This document shows positions 53,977 to 63,408 of a stretch of DNA of 64,000 nt, piece by piece. How positions within the stretch are numbered: position 1 is the stretch's first letter; the number at the start of each line of letters is the position of its first letter. Below the pieces are notes generated by a model. It saw nothing but the letters and a program-made list of their open reading frames with translations. It made no database searches and had not been told where the DNA came from. Origin of the DNA: Burkholderiaceae bacterium. GTDB taxonomy: Bacteria; Pseudomonadota; Gammaproteobacteria; Burkholderiales; Burkholderiaceae. Both the position numbers and the translations under genes were made by a program. Location of the stretch: NCBI GenBank assembly GCA_947448625.1, contig CANFOT010000003.1, positions 61,860 through 125,859 on the forward strand, in the 5' to 3' direction.

Positions 53977-55052
53977 TGCAGGGTCAAATGTGGTCTTATA
54001 TTTTCAAGCGCATGCTCTTGATGATTCCTACTTTGTTGGGGGTGCTAACTCTGACATTTGCGGTGGTGCAGTTTGTCCCGGGCGGTCCAGTCGAGCAGTT
54101 GATGTTGGAGTTAAAAGGGAAGGGTGATGCTGCAGTTAGCGGGGCAGAGTCTTCTGGTGGTGGCAGCAACTATCGTGGTCGCCAAGGTGTGGATGCTGAG
54201 CGCCTGGCTGAGGTCAAGGCTTTATATGGTTTTGATAAACCTCCGCTTGAGCGCTATTTCATGATGCTCAAGCGCTTTGCCCAATTTGATTTAGGTGAGA
54301 GTTACTACCAGCACCAAAGTGTTTGGCAGTTGGTGGTTTCTAAATTACCAGTGTCGATCAGCATTGGTTTGTGGACCTTCTTTCTCACGTACTTGGTGTC
54401 GATACCTCTGGGTATCGCTAAGGCAGTGAGGGATGGCTCGCGTTTTGATGCGATTACCAGCACGATGATTTTGGTGGGTTACGCAATCCCAGGTTTTGTA
54501 TTGGGAGTCCTACTTCTTGTCATCTTTGGTGGCGGTAGTTTCTTGCAAATCTTCCCTCTGCGCGGTCTGACTTCAGATAACTGGGGTGATTTGAGTGTGA
54601 TGGGTAAGGTAATGGATTATTTGTGGCATTTGGTATTACCAATTACCGCTTCAGTTTTGGGAAGCTTTGCAGTGATGACGATGCTGACAAAAAACTCTTT
54701 TTTAGAAGAAATCCGGAAGCAGTACGTTCTGACTGCCCGAGCTAAAGGCCTCACCGAGAAGCAAGTTCTTTGGAAGCACGTGTTCCGTAACGCGCTCCTT
54801 CCCTTAGTAACAGGTTTTCCAGCGGCATTTATAGGCGCTTTCTTTACTGGCTCATTGTTGATTGAGACCTTATTTTCTTTGGACGGACTGGGTTTACTGT
54901 CTTACGAATCAGTGATGCGCCGCGATTACCCAGTTGTTTTTGGAACGCTGTATCTCTTCACGCTGATTGGCTTATTTACCAAGTTGATTTCTGATCTTTG
55001 CTATGTCTATATTGATCCGCGCATTCAGTTTGGCGCGGGGGGTGGATCATGA
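53976..55052 (+). CDS. yejB: Peptide ABC transporter permease YejB
   Basis: One of two inner-membrane permeases of the importer, with six predicted helices. The N-terminal helix is MLLMIPTLLGVLTLTFAVVQF, and the coupling motif is RAKGLTEKQVLWKHVFRNAL. The start at ATG 53976 overlaps the yejA stop (TAATG); the ORF-track start at 53937 lies inside yejA. It overlaps yejE by 4 bases. Confidence 0.92.
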   Translation: MQGQMWSYIFKRMLLMIPTLLGVLTLTFAVVQFVPGGPVEQLMLELKGKGDAAVSGAESSGGGSNYRGRQGVDAERLAEVKALYGFDKPPLERYFMMLKRFAQFDLGESYYQHQSVWQLVVSKLPVSISIGLWTFFLTYLVSIPLGIAKAVRDGSRFDAITSTMILVGYAIPGFVLGVLLLVIFGGGSFLQIFPLRGLTSDNWGDLSVMGKVMDYLWHLVLPITASVLGSFAVMTMLTKNSFLEEIRKQYVLTARAKGLTEKQVLWKHVFRNALLPLVTGFPAAFIGAFFTGSLLIETLFSLDGLGLLSYESVMRRDYPVVFGTLYLFTLIGLFTKLISDLCYVYIDPRIQFGAGGGS

Positions 55053-56074
55053 GTCGCTGGCATCGTTTTAAAAACAGTCGTATGGGTTATGCCAGTCTCT
55101 GGATCTTCATGGTCTTGTTTGGGTTATCGATGTGCGCTGAGTTGATTGCTAATGACAAACCTTTGGTGGTGCGCTATGAAGGAAAGTTTTATTTCCCAAT
55201 CATGAAGTCCCAACCAGAAAGGGTATTTGGAGGTGACTTTGCCACGCCAACCGATTTTTTAGATCCAGATATTCGCCGCAATATTACGACTAATGGCAAT
55301 TGGGCAATATATCCACCCATTCCATACAGCTATGAGACGCTCAATTACTTTTCAAAAGAACCCAATCCAGCGTCTCCCTCTTTTGATAACTGGCTAGGAA
55401 CAGATGATCGTGGGCGCGATGTCTTGTCACGTTTAATTTATGGCTTTCGCCTGTCGATTTTGTTTGGTTTAGCGTTAACGATTGTAGGGGTTAGTGTGGG
55501 CATCATCACTGGCTCTTTGATGGGTTTCTTTGGCGGTAAGTTTGATCTAGTTTCTCAGCGCTTGATTGAGATTTGGTCAGCGATGCCAGAGTTATATCTA
55601 CTGATCATCTTTGCCTCTATCTTTAACCCGAGCATTTGGCTCTTAATTATTTTGTTAGCAGCTTTTGGTTGGATGGGTCTATCTGATTACGTGCGCGCAG
55701 AGTTTTTCCGTAACCGTGCATTGGAGTACGTTCGCGCAGCTAGGGCGTTGGGCTTAACGAATCTGCAAATCATGCGTCGTCATATCCTGCCCAATAGCTT
55801 GACGCCAGTAATTACTTTTTTACCTTTCAGAATGAGTGCGGCGATTTTGTCCCTCACGAGTTTGGATTTCTTGGGTCTTGGCGTACCGCCGGGAACGCCG
55901 AGTCTTGGCGAGCTGCTATCTCAAGGGAAAAGTAATCTTGATGCGTGGTGGATTTCACTGTCAACCTTTGTGGTCTTGGTAGCCACCTTACTTTTACTCA
56001 CTTTTATGGGTGAGGCCTTACGAGACGCGTTTGATTCTCGCAAGTCGGGCGCCATGAGCGGAGGGCGCTCATGA
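55049..56074 (+). CDS. yejE: Peptide ABC transporter permease YejE
   Basis: The second permease of the importer. NWLGTDDRGRDVLSRLIYG is the DppC/OppC-type motif before the transport domain, and ARALGLTNLQIMRRHILPN is the coupling loop. LTSLDFLGLGVPPGTPSLGE is typical of the late part. It overlaps yejB and yejF by 4 bases each. Confidence 0.93.
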   Translation: MSRWHRFKNSRMGYASLWIFMVLFGLSMCAELIANDKPLVVRYEGKFYFPIMKSQPERVFGGDFATPTDFLDPDIRRNITTNGNWAIYPPIPYSYETLNYFSKEPNPASPSFDNWLGTDDRGRDVLSRLIYGFRLSILFGLALTIVGVSVGIITGSLMGFFGGKFDLVSQRLIEIWSAMPELYLLIIFASIFNPSIWLLIILLAAFGWMGLSDYVRAEFFRNRALEYVRAARALGLTNLQIMRRHILPNSLTPVITFLPFRMSAAILSLTSLDFLGLGVPPGTPSLGELLSQGKSNLDAWWISLSTFVVLVATLLLLTFMGEALRDAFDSRKSGAMSGGRS

Positions 56075-57750
56075 GTACACATCAACACTCAAATCAATTG
56101 GCAACCCCATTACTGCGTTATGAGGATTTCTCAATTTCTTTTGGATCAGGTCGGCGCGAGAAATTTGCTGTTAGCCGCCTTGATCTAGAAATTGCGGTGG
56201 GTGAGCGAGTAGCCTTAGTTGGAGAGTCTGGCTCAGGCAAGACCTTGACTGCGTTAGCACCTCTGCGCCTTGAGCCAGAGGGTGCGAAAACGTCAGGTCG
56301 CATTTTGTGGAGTGGTAAGCACGCGGATGCCGGTAAACCACCTGTCAATTTGCTGGATTTGCCAATACAAGGTATCCGCGAGATTCGTGGTCGAGAGATT
56401 GCAATGGTGTTTCAGGAGCCTATGACTGCGCTCAATCCTTTGTTTACTATCGGCAATCAAATCGTTGAGGCGGTGCAGATATATCAACCGTTAATCTCTA
56501 AAGCGGATTGCATGTCTGCAGCAATTGACTTGCTCAAGAAAACTGGTATTCCAGAGCCGGAGAAACGTTTCCACTCTTATCCACACCAGCTTTCTGGCGG
56601 ACAGCGTCAGCGAGCCATGATTGCAATGGCACTGGCTTGCAAGCCGCGACTCCTGATCGCTGATGAACCAACCACTGCGTTAGATGTGAGTTTGCGTTTA
56701 CAGATTTTGGATTTACTAAAAGAGTTGCAGGAAGAATCCAAAGATGATGGCGGCATGGCTATTTTGCTCATCACCCATGATCTCAATTTAGTAAAGCATT
56801 TTGCTCACCGCGTTGCCGTATTAAATCAAGGCAATCTGATGGAGGTGGGGTCAACTCAGCAAGTTTTTAATCACCCCGAGAATGCTTATACAAAAGCTCT
56901 GGTCAATAGCGCTCCTGTGCGTGATCTAGCCCCAGTGATGCCTTTAGCACCAGTGCTGTTGAAGGCGGAAGACCTGTCAGTCTCTTATCCGGGTACGGAG
57001 TCTGCTGCTTGGTTCAAGAAGCCTGCACGCCATCAGGTATTGCGCAAGGTCAGCTTTGAGCTAAAGCAGGGCCAGACAATCGGCGTAATCGGTGAGTCCG
57101 GCTCTGGTAAGACCACCTTAGGTATGGCGATCTTAGGCTTATTAGGAGACTCTGCGGCTGAGATTGCGGGCACAGTAGATGTGCTTGGTCATGATTGGCA
57201 AAAGTTAAAGCCAGTGGAGCGTCGCGCCATGCGCTCTAGTTTGCAGGTGATTTTTCAGGATCCATTTGGCTCTCTTTCGCCGCGGATGACTGTGATGCAA
57301 ATTGTTTCAGAGGGTTTGGATGTGCACTTTCCAAAATTATCTAGCGCAGAGCGTGAGTCTCGCGTCTTGGATATTTTGCGAGAAGTCGGCATAGATCGTT
57401 CAGCGCTCACGCGTTACCCCCACGAGTTTTCTGGCGGGCAGAGGCAGCGTATCGCAATTGCCCGCGCTTTGATTTTGAAGCCACAGATCTTGGTGTTAGA
57501 TGAGCCTACCTCAGCCTTAGATGTATCGATTCAAAAACAAGTACTCGCTTTGTTGACCGAGCTTCAGAAAAAATACAACTTGGCCTACCTGATGATTAGT
57601 CATGATTTGGCGGTCATTCGAGCGATGTCACATGAGGTGATGGTGCTCAAAGCTGGAAGAATGGTGGAGTTTGGGGATACTGAGACTCTGATTAAGCACC
57701 CTCGTCAGGTGTATACCAAAGAGCTTTTTGCTGCCGCTGAGTTGACTTAA
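56071..57750 (+). CDS. yejF: Peptide ABC transporter ATP-binding protein YejF (fused)
   Basis: A 559-residue protein with two complete ATPase halves fused head to tail, as in YejF. Walker A motifs are GESGSGKT near residues 52 and 342. The signatures are LSGGQRQRAMIAMAL and FSGGQRQRIAIARAL, with Walker B LLIADEPTTALDV and ILVLDEPTSALDV. It energises import through YejB and YejE and ends the operon. Confidence 0.94.
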   Translation: MSTHQHSNQLATPLLRYEDFSISFGSGRREKFAVSRLDLEIAVGERVALVGESGSGKTLTALAPLRLEPEGAKTSGRILWSGKHADAGKPPVNLLDLPIQGIREIRGREIAMVFQEPMTALNPLFTIGNQIVEAVQIYQPLISKADCMSAAIDLLKKTGIPEPEKRFHSYPHQLSGGQRQRAMIAMALACKPRLLIADEPTTALDVSLRLQILDLLKELQEESKDDGGMAILLITHDLNLVKHFAHRVAVLNQGNLMEVGSTQQVFNHPENAYTKALVNSAPVRDLAPVMPLAPVLLKAEDLSVSYPGTESAAWFKKPARHQVLRKVSFELKQGQTIGVIGESGSGKTTLGMAILGLLGDSAAEIAGTVDVLGHDWQKLKPVERRAMRSSLQVIFQDPFGSLSPRMTVMQIVSEGLDVHFPKLSSAERESRVLDILREVGIDRSALTRYPHEFSGGQRQRIAIARALILKPQILVLDEPTSALDVSIQKQVLALLTELQKKYNLAYLMISHDLAVIRAMSHEVMVLKAGRMVEFGDTETLIKHPRQVYTKELFAAAELT

Positions 57751-57885
57751 GGTCTTGCAAAAATAGGCATCAGAAGGCGCTAAATTGGTGCATTGATGCT
57801 CTATAACGGTAAATATCCCATTGAAAACAATGGGTTAGCCCAAGGGCTAGCACTTGGTGAAATGGGCCTTCTTTGTTAGAATGGA

Positions 57886-58572
57886 ATGATGTCCTTTCAA
57901 AAAGACCTGTTGCCAGCCTTAGTTAAGCAAACGCCGATGGCCTTGCTTATCGCGTTTGTGCTTGCCGCTCATCCAGTAATGGCGGTGGATTCCACTCCTG
58001 ACGCTGTCAAAGAGGCATCGATCGAAGTGGTTAAAGAGGCCCCCAAAGAAAGCATGTTTCAGGCTGGTAAGTCTTACTTTGCTCGCGTATCTGATCGCTT
58101 GGCAGATTCTGTAACTGGTAAATCAGACGAATTAATTAACCGTGCCATGGAAGTTATTGGCGTGCGTTATCGCTGGGACGCAGAATTGCCCCAATCCGGT
58201 TTGGATGGCAGTAGTTTTGTGGGTTATGTCTTCAAGGACAAATTGGGTTTTTTATTGCCGCGTAAATCGACTCAAATGAGTCGTGTTGGCAAGCCTATCA
58301 CTCGTGAAGAATTACAGCCCGGTGATTTAGTGTTCTTCAACACGATGCGTTTAACTTTCTCTCATGTCGGCATTTATGTTGGCGACAATAAATTTATTCA
58401 CTCTCCATCTAAGGGCACCAGTGTCCGCGTAGATGATCTTGGTAGTCTCTATTGGGATAAGCGCTTTGATGGCGCCCGTCGTTTAGATGGCAGTGATAAC
58501 TTGGGCGACTCAGAGCGTCAAGAGTTGTTGAATGAAGTGAATAAACTCAAACGCAAATCTCGTAGCCTCTAG
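57886..58572 (+). CDS. NlpC/P60-family protein lacking the catalytic cysteine
   Basis: A 228-residue secreted protein with a signal or anchor (ALLIAFVLAAHPVMA) and a C-terminal NlpC/P60 domain of the kind that cuts peptidoglycan stem peptides. Family motifs are present: VIGVRYRWD, then LQPGDLVFFNT, FSHVGIYVGDNKFIHSPSKG, so the His positions are kept. The cysteine motif normally reading DCSGFV is DGSSFV here, so the nucleophile at residue 108 is glycine (GGC, one base from TGC). Unless a cysteine elsewhere substitutes, it should be inactive as a peptidase and may act as a binder or regulator. It has a 135-base leader with several stems. Confidence 0.85.
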   Translation: MMSFQKDLLPALVKQTPMALLIAFVLAAHPVMAVDSTPDAVKEASIEVVKEAPKESMFQAGKSYFARVSDRLADSVTGKSDELINRAMEVIGVRYRWDAELPQSGLDGSSFVGYVFKDKLGFLLPRKSTQMSRVGKPITREELQPGDLVFFNTMRLTFSHVGIYVGDNKFIHSPSKGTSVRVDDLGSLYWDKRFDGARRLDGSDNLGDSERQELLNEVNKLKRKSRSL

Positions 58573-58581
58573 TTTTTTGCT

Positions 58582-59538
58582 TTAGAAGCTAGCTGCAAGA
58601 CCAATAGAAGTACCTCGGACGTTCTGCCCAAATTGATATCGAAACACCAATCTCACCCTGCTGAAAATGGGGTCTGATGCACTTCGATCAATCTCCACAC
58701 CAGTACCTACGGAGGAGAGGGAATCAAATCCCAGGGCGCCACGCAGTTGACCAAGAAACTCGGTATGCGCCACTTCAAATACAGCGCGCAATGGTCTCTC
58801 TAGTACTGTTAGTGGAGTCGGGTATCTGGCTCTAGCCCACAGGCCTACACTTTTAGAATCTGCAGAACCTTGAACGGCGGCAGAGGTATCAAAGGTATTG
58901 ATGGCGATATTGGTGTAGCGCAACTCAACATCGTATTCACGCTCGGGTTTGTAGTCCTCGTAATCGAGCATCAATGAGCCGCCAGCGCCATAGGCATTCA
59001 TGCGACCTTTGTTTAGAAACTGCAAATCTGTGCCGGTGTTATTTTGAATATAGCGACCTGCAATTGAAAGATCACTCTCTACGTGACCAAGCATGATGTT
59101 GGCAATCGGACGAATACGTAAGTTATCTGTTAGCGGGAAGTCCCAGCCAATGCCGCCTGTGCCCGTAATGCCATTCCAATGTACGGGCACTGTGACACCA
59201 GTGCTACCAATGCCATCAGTAAATGTTGGGTTATAGCGATTAATAGCAATTGTGCCCTCGAGGTAGAGTGGGAAGTTGGCGCTAACGCGATCGCCACCCC
59301 CAAGAGAAATCATCTGTAAATTTGGGTTGTCCCCACCTTTATCGGTGATTGAGAGAGACCCAGTAGTGACATCGGGAGTGAGTGAGTAACCCGTGATAGT
59401 CATGAACGCATCGGTGCGTTTCTTGAGGAAATTATTCGCTGTCGCAGAGTATTGGCTGGTCTGCGCATAAGCTTGTTGCGCCAGCATCGAAAGTGCCAGG
59501 GCGATCAAGACCTTAAGAAGGGCTGGGAAGGATTTCAT
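58582..59538 (-). CDS. Predicted outer-membrane beta-barrel protein
   Basis: A 318-residue protein with a signal peptide (LLKVLIALALSMLAQQAYA) and a strongly beta-stranded, Gly/Asn-rich body (for example SLGGGDRVSANFPLYLEGTI, then VRLVFRYQFGQNVRGT). It ends in GTSIGLAASF, where the final Phe suits BAM-dependent assembly. The layout resembles autotransporter-like beta-barrels, but there is no passenger domain. I do not recognise a family. It converges on the NlpC/P60-like gene with nine bases between them. Confidence 0.65.
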   Translation of the reverse strand: MKSFPALLKVLIALALSMLAQQAYAQTSQYSATANNFLKKRTDAFMTITGYSLTPDVTTGSLSITDKGGDNPNLQMISLGGGDRVSANFPLYLEGTIAINRYNPTFTDGIGSTGVTVPVHWNGITGTGGIGWDFPLTDNLRIRPIANIMLGHVESDLSIAGRYIQNNTGTDLQFLNKGRMNAYGAGGSLMLDYEDYKPEREYDVELRYTNIAINTFDTSAAVQGSADSKSVGLWARARYPTPLTVLERPLRAVFEVAHTEFLGQLRGALGFDSLSSVGTGVEIDRSASDPIFSRVRLVFRYQFGQNVRGTSIGLAASF

Positions 59539-59596
59539 AAATAAGTTGCACCGAATCCTAAATCAATTACCCTTGCTTGAGAAGTTAGCCCTAGGG

Positions 59597-60511
59597 CTAG
59601 CCTCGAAGTTTTTCTTTCAGCGCTGCCATCTGCTCTTGGGCCGCCACTTCACCAGCTAGGATCGCCGCATTTCTAGATTTGAAGTCACCGCCACTCATTT
59701 GCTTGAGATGGGGGGTAATCACGATATCCGCACTCTTGAGCTCGTACTGATTAATGCTTCGCTGCATGATGGATATAGTCTGTTGCATTACACCAAAGGT
59801 TCCACTGGCATCTTGATGCACGGGCTCTGAGGAGATGTTGACTGCAATAACAAGCGTTGCGCCCATCTGCCTTGCATAGCTTGCTGGGACAGGGGCGACT
59901 AAGCCACCATCGACATATTCTTTACCGCTAATGACGGCCGGCTGAAAGACGCCCGGGACGCTACATGAAGCGCGCACTGCCAGACCGGTATTGCCAGATC
60001 GAAACAAAACCCCCTTACCCGATTGCAATTCTGTTGCCACAATTCCCAAGGGGATGCGCATTTGTTCAATGGATTTATTTTGCACTTCACGATTGATCAT
60101 GTTTTGAAGTGCATCGCCCTTAATTAGGCCACCAAATTTTCCAGCGAAAGGGAGTCCCCAGTCGGCAATGGTTGCTTCATCGAGATTGAGGGCGAGTCGG
60201 TTCAGGTCATTGCCGGTTGCACCAGAGGCAAGCAATGCAGCAATGACGCTGCCAGCACTACTGCCCACCACAATATCCGGCCGAATGCCCTGGGCTTCTA
60301 AGGCCTTAATGACGCCTACATGGGCAAAACCTCGGGCAGCACCTGCCCCTAAGGCAAGGCCAATGACGGGCTTGCGACTGCTGATTAAGCTGCATCCAAT
60401 CAGGCTAGAGCCCCCAATAAGAGACCCCAAACCAAGACCTAGGCTCAAAAAACGGCGTCTTGTATCGATTGTGGAGGGCAAAAGCGGGGTTTGGGCTGTA
60501 ATCTCATGCAT
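59597..60511 (-). CDS. Patatin-like phospholipase with a Tat/lipoprotein-like signal
   Basis: A patatin/RssA-type lipase, about 304 residues from ATG 60511; the ORF-track start at 60646 adds an unlikely 45-residue leader. The oxyanion loop is GAGAARGFAHVGVIKALEA, the nucleophile Ser is in GSSAGS, and the dyad Asp is in VDGGLVAPVP. The N-terminus has twin arginines (TRRRFLSLG), a hydrophobic stretch and a lipobox-like LIGCS, so it may be exported by Tat and lipidated. Substrate unknown. Confidence 0.85.
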   Translation of the reverse strand: MHEITAQTPLLPSTIDTRRRFLSLGLGLGSLIGGSSLIGCSLISSRKPVIGLALGAGAARGFAHVGVIKALEAQGIRPDIVVGSSAGSVIAALLASGATGNDLNRLALNLDEATIADWGLPFAGKFGGLIKGDALQNMINREVQNKSIEQMRIPLGIVATELQSGKGVLFRSGNTGLAVRASCSVPGVFQPAVISGKEYVDGGLVAPVPASYARQMGATLVIAVNISSEPVHQDASGTFGVMQQTISIMQRSINQYELKSADIVITPHLKQMSGGDFKSRNAAILAGEVAAQEQMAALKEKLRG

Positions 60512-60702
60512 ATGGCTATTGTATTGAGCCTCCCTTATAATGGCCAAACAGTAAGCGAAAAGACTTCGTTTCAGCGCGGGTAACCCTCCTATATAGATTT
60601 CTGGAGTTGAATTGCCCGTAGTAGCTAAAGAACACCACCAACCCATTACTGAAATACATTTTTTATAGCCTCATCAGGTCATTACCTGGTAGCCCGAATT
60701 TT

Positions 60703-61491
60703 ATGGATGATCACAATAAACGCGTAATTGAAGCAGCCCTCTTGTGCGCGCAAGAACCACTGACAGTTGCTGATCTGACGCGATTATTTGCTGAAGACAT
60801 CGCCCCTGGCGAGATTGATGATGCTCTATTAGAGCTTCAAAAAGCCTGGGAAGATAAAGGCATGGAGTTGGTGCATATTGCAACTGGCTGGCGTTTTCAG
60901 AGTCGTTTGGCGATGCGTGAATACCTCGATCGCTTGACTCCAGAAAAACCACCGAAGTATTCTCGTGCGGTGATGGAAACCTTGGCGATCATTGCCTATC
61001 GTCAGCCGGTTACCCGTGGCGAGATCGAAGAGATTCGTGGCGTTGCTGTGAGTAGCAACGTGATGAAGCAGTTAGAAGATCGTGGTTGGGTTGAGGTTAT
61101 CGGTCATAAAGAGACCGTTGGTCGGCCAGGTTTATATGCCACCACCAAACAATTTCTAGATGACTTGAGCCTTACGAATTTACAGAGCTTGCCAATGCTG
61201 GAAGATGCTGCGCCAATGGCTGCAGCAGAGCAGTTAGGGCAGGCGGTAATGGAGTTTGATCCAAGTGCCACTGTTGAAACAGTTATCGAGTTGGATGAAA
61301 ACGGTCAACCCATCATTCAGTCAACAGGTGAAGAGCTGCTCAATGAAGAATTCATCAGCGAAGATGTTGTTATTGAGATCGACGAAGTTGTTGTAGTAGA
61401 GGCTGCTGATGACGAAATCAATGAAGAGATAAGTGAAGCAGTAGAAGAAGTTACCCCAGAGTCTGAAGATAAATCAGCCGAACAAAAATAA
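60703..61491 (+). CDS. scpB: Segregation and condensation protein ScpB
   Basis: ScpB joins ScpA and SMC in the bacterial condensin that organises the chromosome. Two winged-helix domains are visible: IEAALLCAQEPLTVADLTRLF, then YSRAVMETLAIIAYRQPVTRGEIEEIRGV and GWVEVIGHKETVGRPGLYATT. The last 70 residues form a very acidic, Glu/Asp/Val-rich tail. scpA is not in the window. rluB follows 7 bases later, the usual order in this group. Confidence 0.93.
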   Translation: MDDHNKRVIEAALLCAQEPLTVADLTRLFAEDIAPGEIDDALLELQKAWEDKGMELVHIATGWRFQSRLAMREYLDRLTPEKPPKYSRAVMETLAIIAYRQPVTRGEIEEIRGVAVSSNVMKQLEDRGWVEVIGHKETVGRPGLYATTKQFLDDLSLTNLQSLPMLEDAAPMAAAEQLGQAVMEFDPSATVETVIELDENGQPIIQSTGEELLNEEFISEDVVIEIDEVVVVEAADDEINEEISEAVEEVTPESEDKSAEQK

Positions 61492-61497
61492 TTATTA

Positions 61498-63258
61498 ATG
61501 ACAAGTCATAACGAAAACGATTCATCCCCGATTAAACCTACATCGGATAATTCCTCTGGCTCTGAGTCTGCATCCAGTCATGCAGATGGCGCGAAAGGCG
61601 AAGGGCGTGAAGGCGGTCAACGCCGTCCACGCCGTCAGGGCGCTGGTGCTAGCAAGCATCCTTTTAATAAGAAACGTCCATTCAATAAGGATCGGCCTCG
61701 TCGCGAGGGTGGTGAGTCTAGTGGCTCACGCGAAGGTGGCAATAATCAAGCAACTAAGATTGCGCCGAATCCAGCTGAGAGCGAGGCTTTATTCGCATCG
61801 GTGGTTTCTGGAGAATTCGATGCTGCCTTAGACGCGCCTGAAGCAATGGAAGTTAAAAATCCTGACGGCCTGAATGAGAGTGAGATTTCTCATCAAACTG
61901 GTGCCGAGCGTCGCGCACAACGCGTGCGTCATGACGATGATGCGGACATGCCTAGCGACGATGAGATGAGTAGTTTGCAATTTGCAAATATTGATGATTT
62001 GCCGCTCAGCTTGCGTGATGAAGTTTGGTCCGATCTAGATGGTTTGGACGACGATGCTGACGACGAAGATACGGTGAAGTTGCACAAGGTGTTAGCTGAT
62101 GTTGGCATGGGTTCACGTCGCGACATGGAGGACTTGATTATCCAGGGGCGCGTTTCTGTGAATGGTCTGCCAGCACATATTGGCCAACGCATTGGACCGA
62201 CTGATCAGGTGCGCATTAACGGCAAGCAAGTTCATCGCAAGATTCAGACTAAGCCGCCACGCGTAATCATGTATCACAAGCCTGCAGGCGAAATCGTGAG
62301 TCAGTCTGATCCAGAGGGTCGTCCAACGGTATTTGATCGTTTGCCAAAACCACGCCAAGGGCGCTGGATTGCGGTAGGACGTTTGGACTTCAACACTGAA
62401 GGTCTATTGTTATTCACCACTTCTGGCGAGTTAGCGAACCGCTTAATGCATCCCCGTTACGGCGTCGAGCGTGAATACGCTGTTCGTATTCTGGGTGAGC
62501 TGAGCCAGGAAAATACCGCTCTACTAAAGAGTGGTATTACCTTGGATGATGGCCAAGCCAAATTCTTGCGTCTCTCCATGGGTGGCGGTGACGGCGCAAA
62601 CCGTTGGTACCACGTTGCCTTGACTGAGGGCCGTAACCGCGAGGTTCGCCGCATGTTTGAGGCAGTTGGCCATACTGTTTCTCGCTTGCTCCGTACGCGT
62701 TATGGCATGTTTTTGCTCCCTCCACGCTTGAGGCGGGGTAAATGGGAGGAGATTGAGGCCGGCGGCATCTATAACTTGATGAAGTCTGTGGGCTTAAAAA
62801 TGCCACAGCCGCAAGATAAGGGTCGCAATCCGAATGCACAGGGTCGCGATCGTAATCCTGCTTCTGGTGGGGATTTTCAGCCTGATCCAATGCAAACCTC
62901 GGTTTCTTATTGGGGCTCTCGTGATGCTTTGACTCAGGCCAGTGGCCATGGAGCGCTAACGCATCAGAGTAGGGCTGGCAAACCTGGTGGCGGTGGTTCG
63001 AGCGAAGGTCGAGGGCCTTTCCGTGGCCGCACCCAGGGTGGTCGTCCTGGCGCAGGTGGTCAGGGTGGTCAAGGCGGAGGCCAAGGAGGCCAGGGTCAAA
63101 ACCGCAATAAAGGTAAGAAAGTCCATCACGGGCAGTCCGCTTTTGTGACGGCAAGCCCTCAAAATCCTGGAAACGGCCCTAAAAGAGGCGCACCAAAAGG
63201 GCGCAAACCTTTCAATAAAGGCCCTAGAAAACCCCGAAATCCAAGCGAAAGCTTCTGA
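61498..63258 (+). CDS. rluB: 23S rRNA pseudouridine(2605) synthase RluB-type
   Basis: The catalytic core (residues about 180-430) has an S4 RNA-binding domain ([20 protein letters not shown]) and the pseudouridine-synthase motif [14 protein letters not shown] with the nucleophile Asp297, followed by [20 protein letters not shown]. It makes pseudouridine 2605 in 23S rRNA in E. coli. The core is flanked by long disordered extensions: about 180 residues at the N-terminus (basic then acidic), and a Gly/Gln/Arg-rich C-terminus ([17 protein letters not shown]) that may bind RNA. At 586 residues it is about twice the E. coli protein. Confidence 0.92.
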   Translation: MTSHNENDSSPIKPTSDNSSGSESASSHADGAKGEGREGGQRRPRRQGAGASKHPFNKKRPFNKDRPRREGGESSGSREGGNNQATKIAPNPAESEALFASVVSGEFDAALDAPEAMEVKNPDGLNESEISHQTGAERRAQRVRHDDDADMPSDDEMSSLQFANIDDLPLSLRDEVWSDLDGLDDDADDEDTVKLHKVLADVGMGSRRDMEDLIIQGRVSVNGLPAHIGQRIGPTDQVRINGKQVHRKIQTKPPRVIMYHKPAGEIVSQSDPEGRPTVFDRLPKPRQGRWIAVGRLDFNTEGLLLFTTSGELANRLMHPRYGVEREYAVRILGELSQENTALLKSGITLDDGQAKFLRLSMGGGDGANRWYHVALTEGRNREVRRMFEAVGHTVSRLLRTRYGMFLLPPRLRRGKWEEIEAGGIYNLMKSVGLKMPQPQDKGRNPNAQGRDRNPASGGDFQPDPMQTSVSYWGSRDALTQASGHGALTHQSRAGKPGGGGSSEGRGPFRGRTQGGRPGAGGQGGQGGGQGGQGQNRNKGKKVHHGQSAFVTASPQNPGNGPKRGAPKGRKPFNKGPRKPRNPSESF

Positions 63259-63260
63259 TT

Positions 63261-63291
63261 TTGATGGGTTTTCCTCTAAATCGGCTATAAT
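63261..63291 (+). promoter_or_regulatory. Candidate promoter for the rimP-nusA operon
   Basis: A perfect -10 box TATAAT at 63286-63291 is preceded by TTGATG at 63261-63266, a spacing of 19 bases, which is slightly long. Transcription would begin near 63298 and cover the structured leader. Confidence 0.55.
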
Positions 63292-63300
63292 TTTGGTCTT

Positions 63301-63381
63301 ACAGCAGTTCGCTGCTGTTTTAAGTGGTTACCGACTGATGTTGCGATCAACGTAAGTCGGCCTGTTCTGAATTTCGAGAAT
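63301..63381 (+). ncRNA. Structured 5' leader of rimP-nusA
   Basis: Two hairpins lie in tandem. The first is ACAGCAG-ttcg-CTGCTGT, a perfect 7-bp stem with a TTCG loop, followed by four Ts. The second, at 63331-63360, is CCGACT...AGTCGG with an inner GTTG-cgat-CAAC, about 12 pairs with one mismatch. A terminator follows directly. This resembles in position the rimP leader known upstream of rimP in enterobacteria, but I cannot confirm a match to that motif. Confidence 0.55.
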
Positions 63382-63408
63382 ATGGGCTTTGAAGCCCATT
63401 TTTTTTTG
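63382..63408 (+). terminator. Terminator/attenuator in the rimP leader
   Basis: ATGGGC-tttgaa-GCCCAT (extendable to an 8-bp stem) is followed by nine Ts. It lies between the likely promoter and rimP, so rimP-nusA transcription must read through it. Confidence 0.85.

Noticed and set aside
62537-63154. 205-aa minus-strand ORF
   Set aside because: Antisense shadow of rluB, with His/Pro-rich composition from the Gly/Gln/Arg region.
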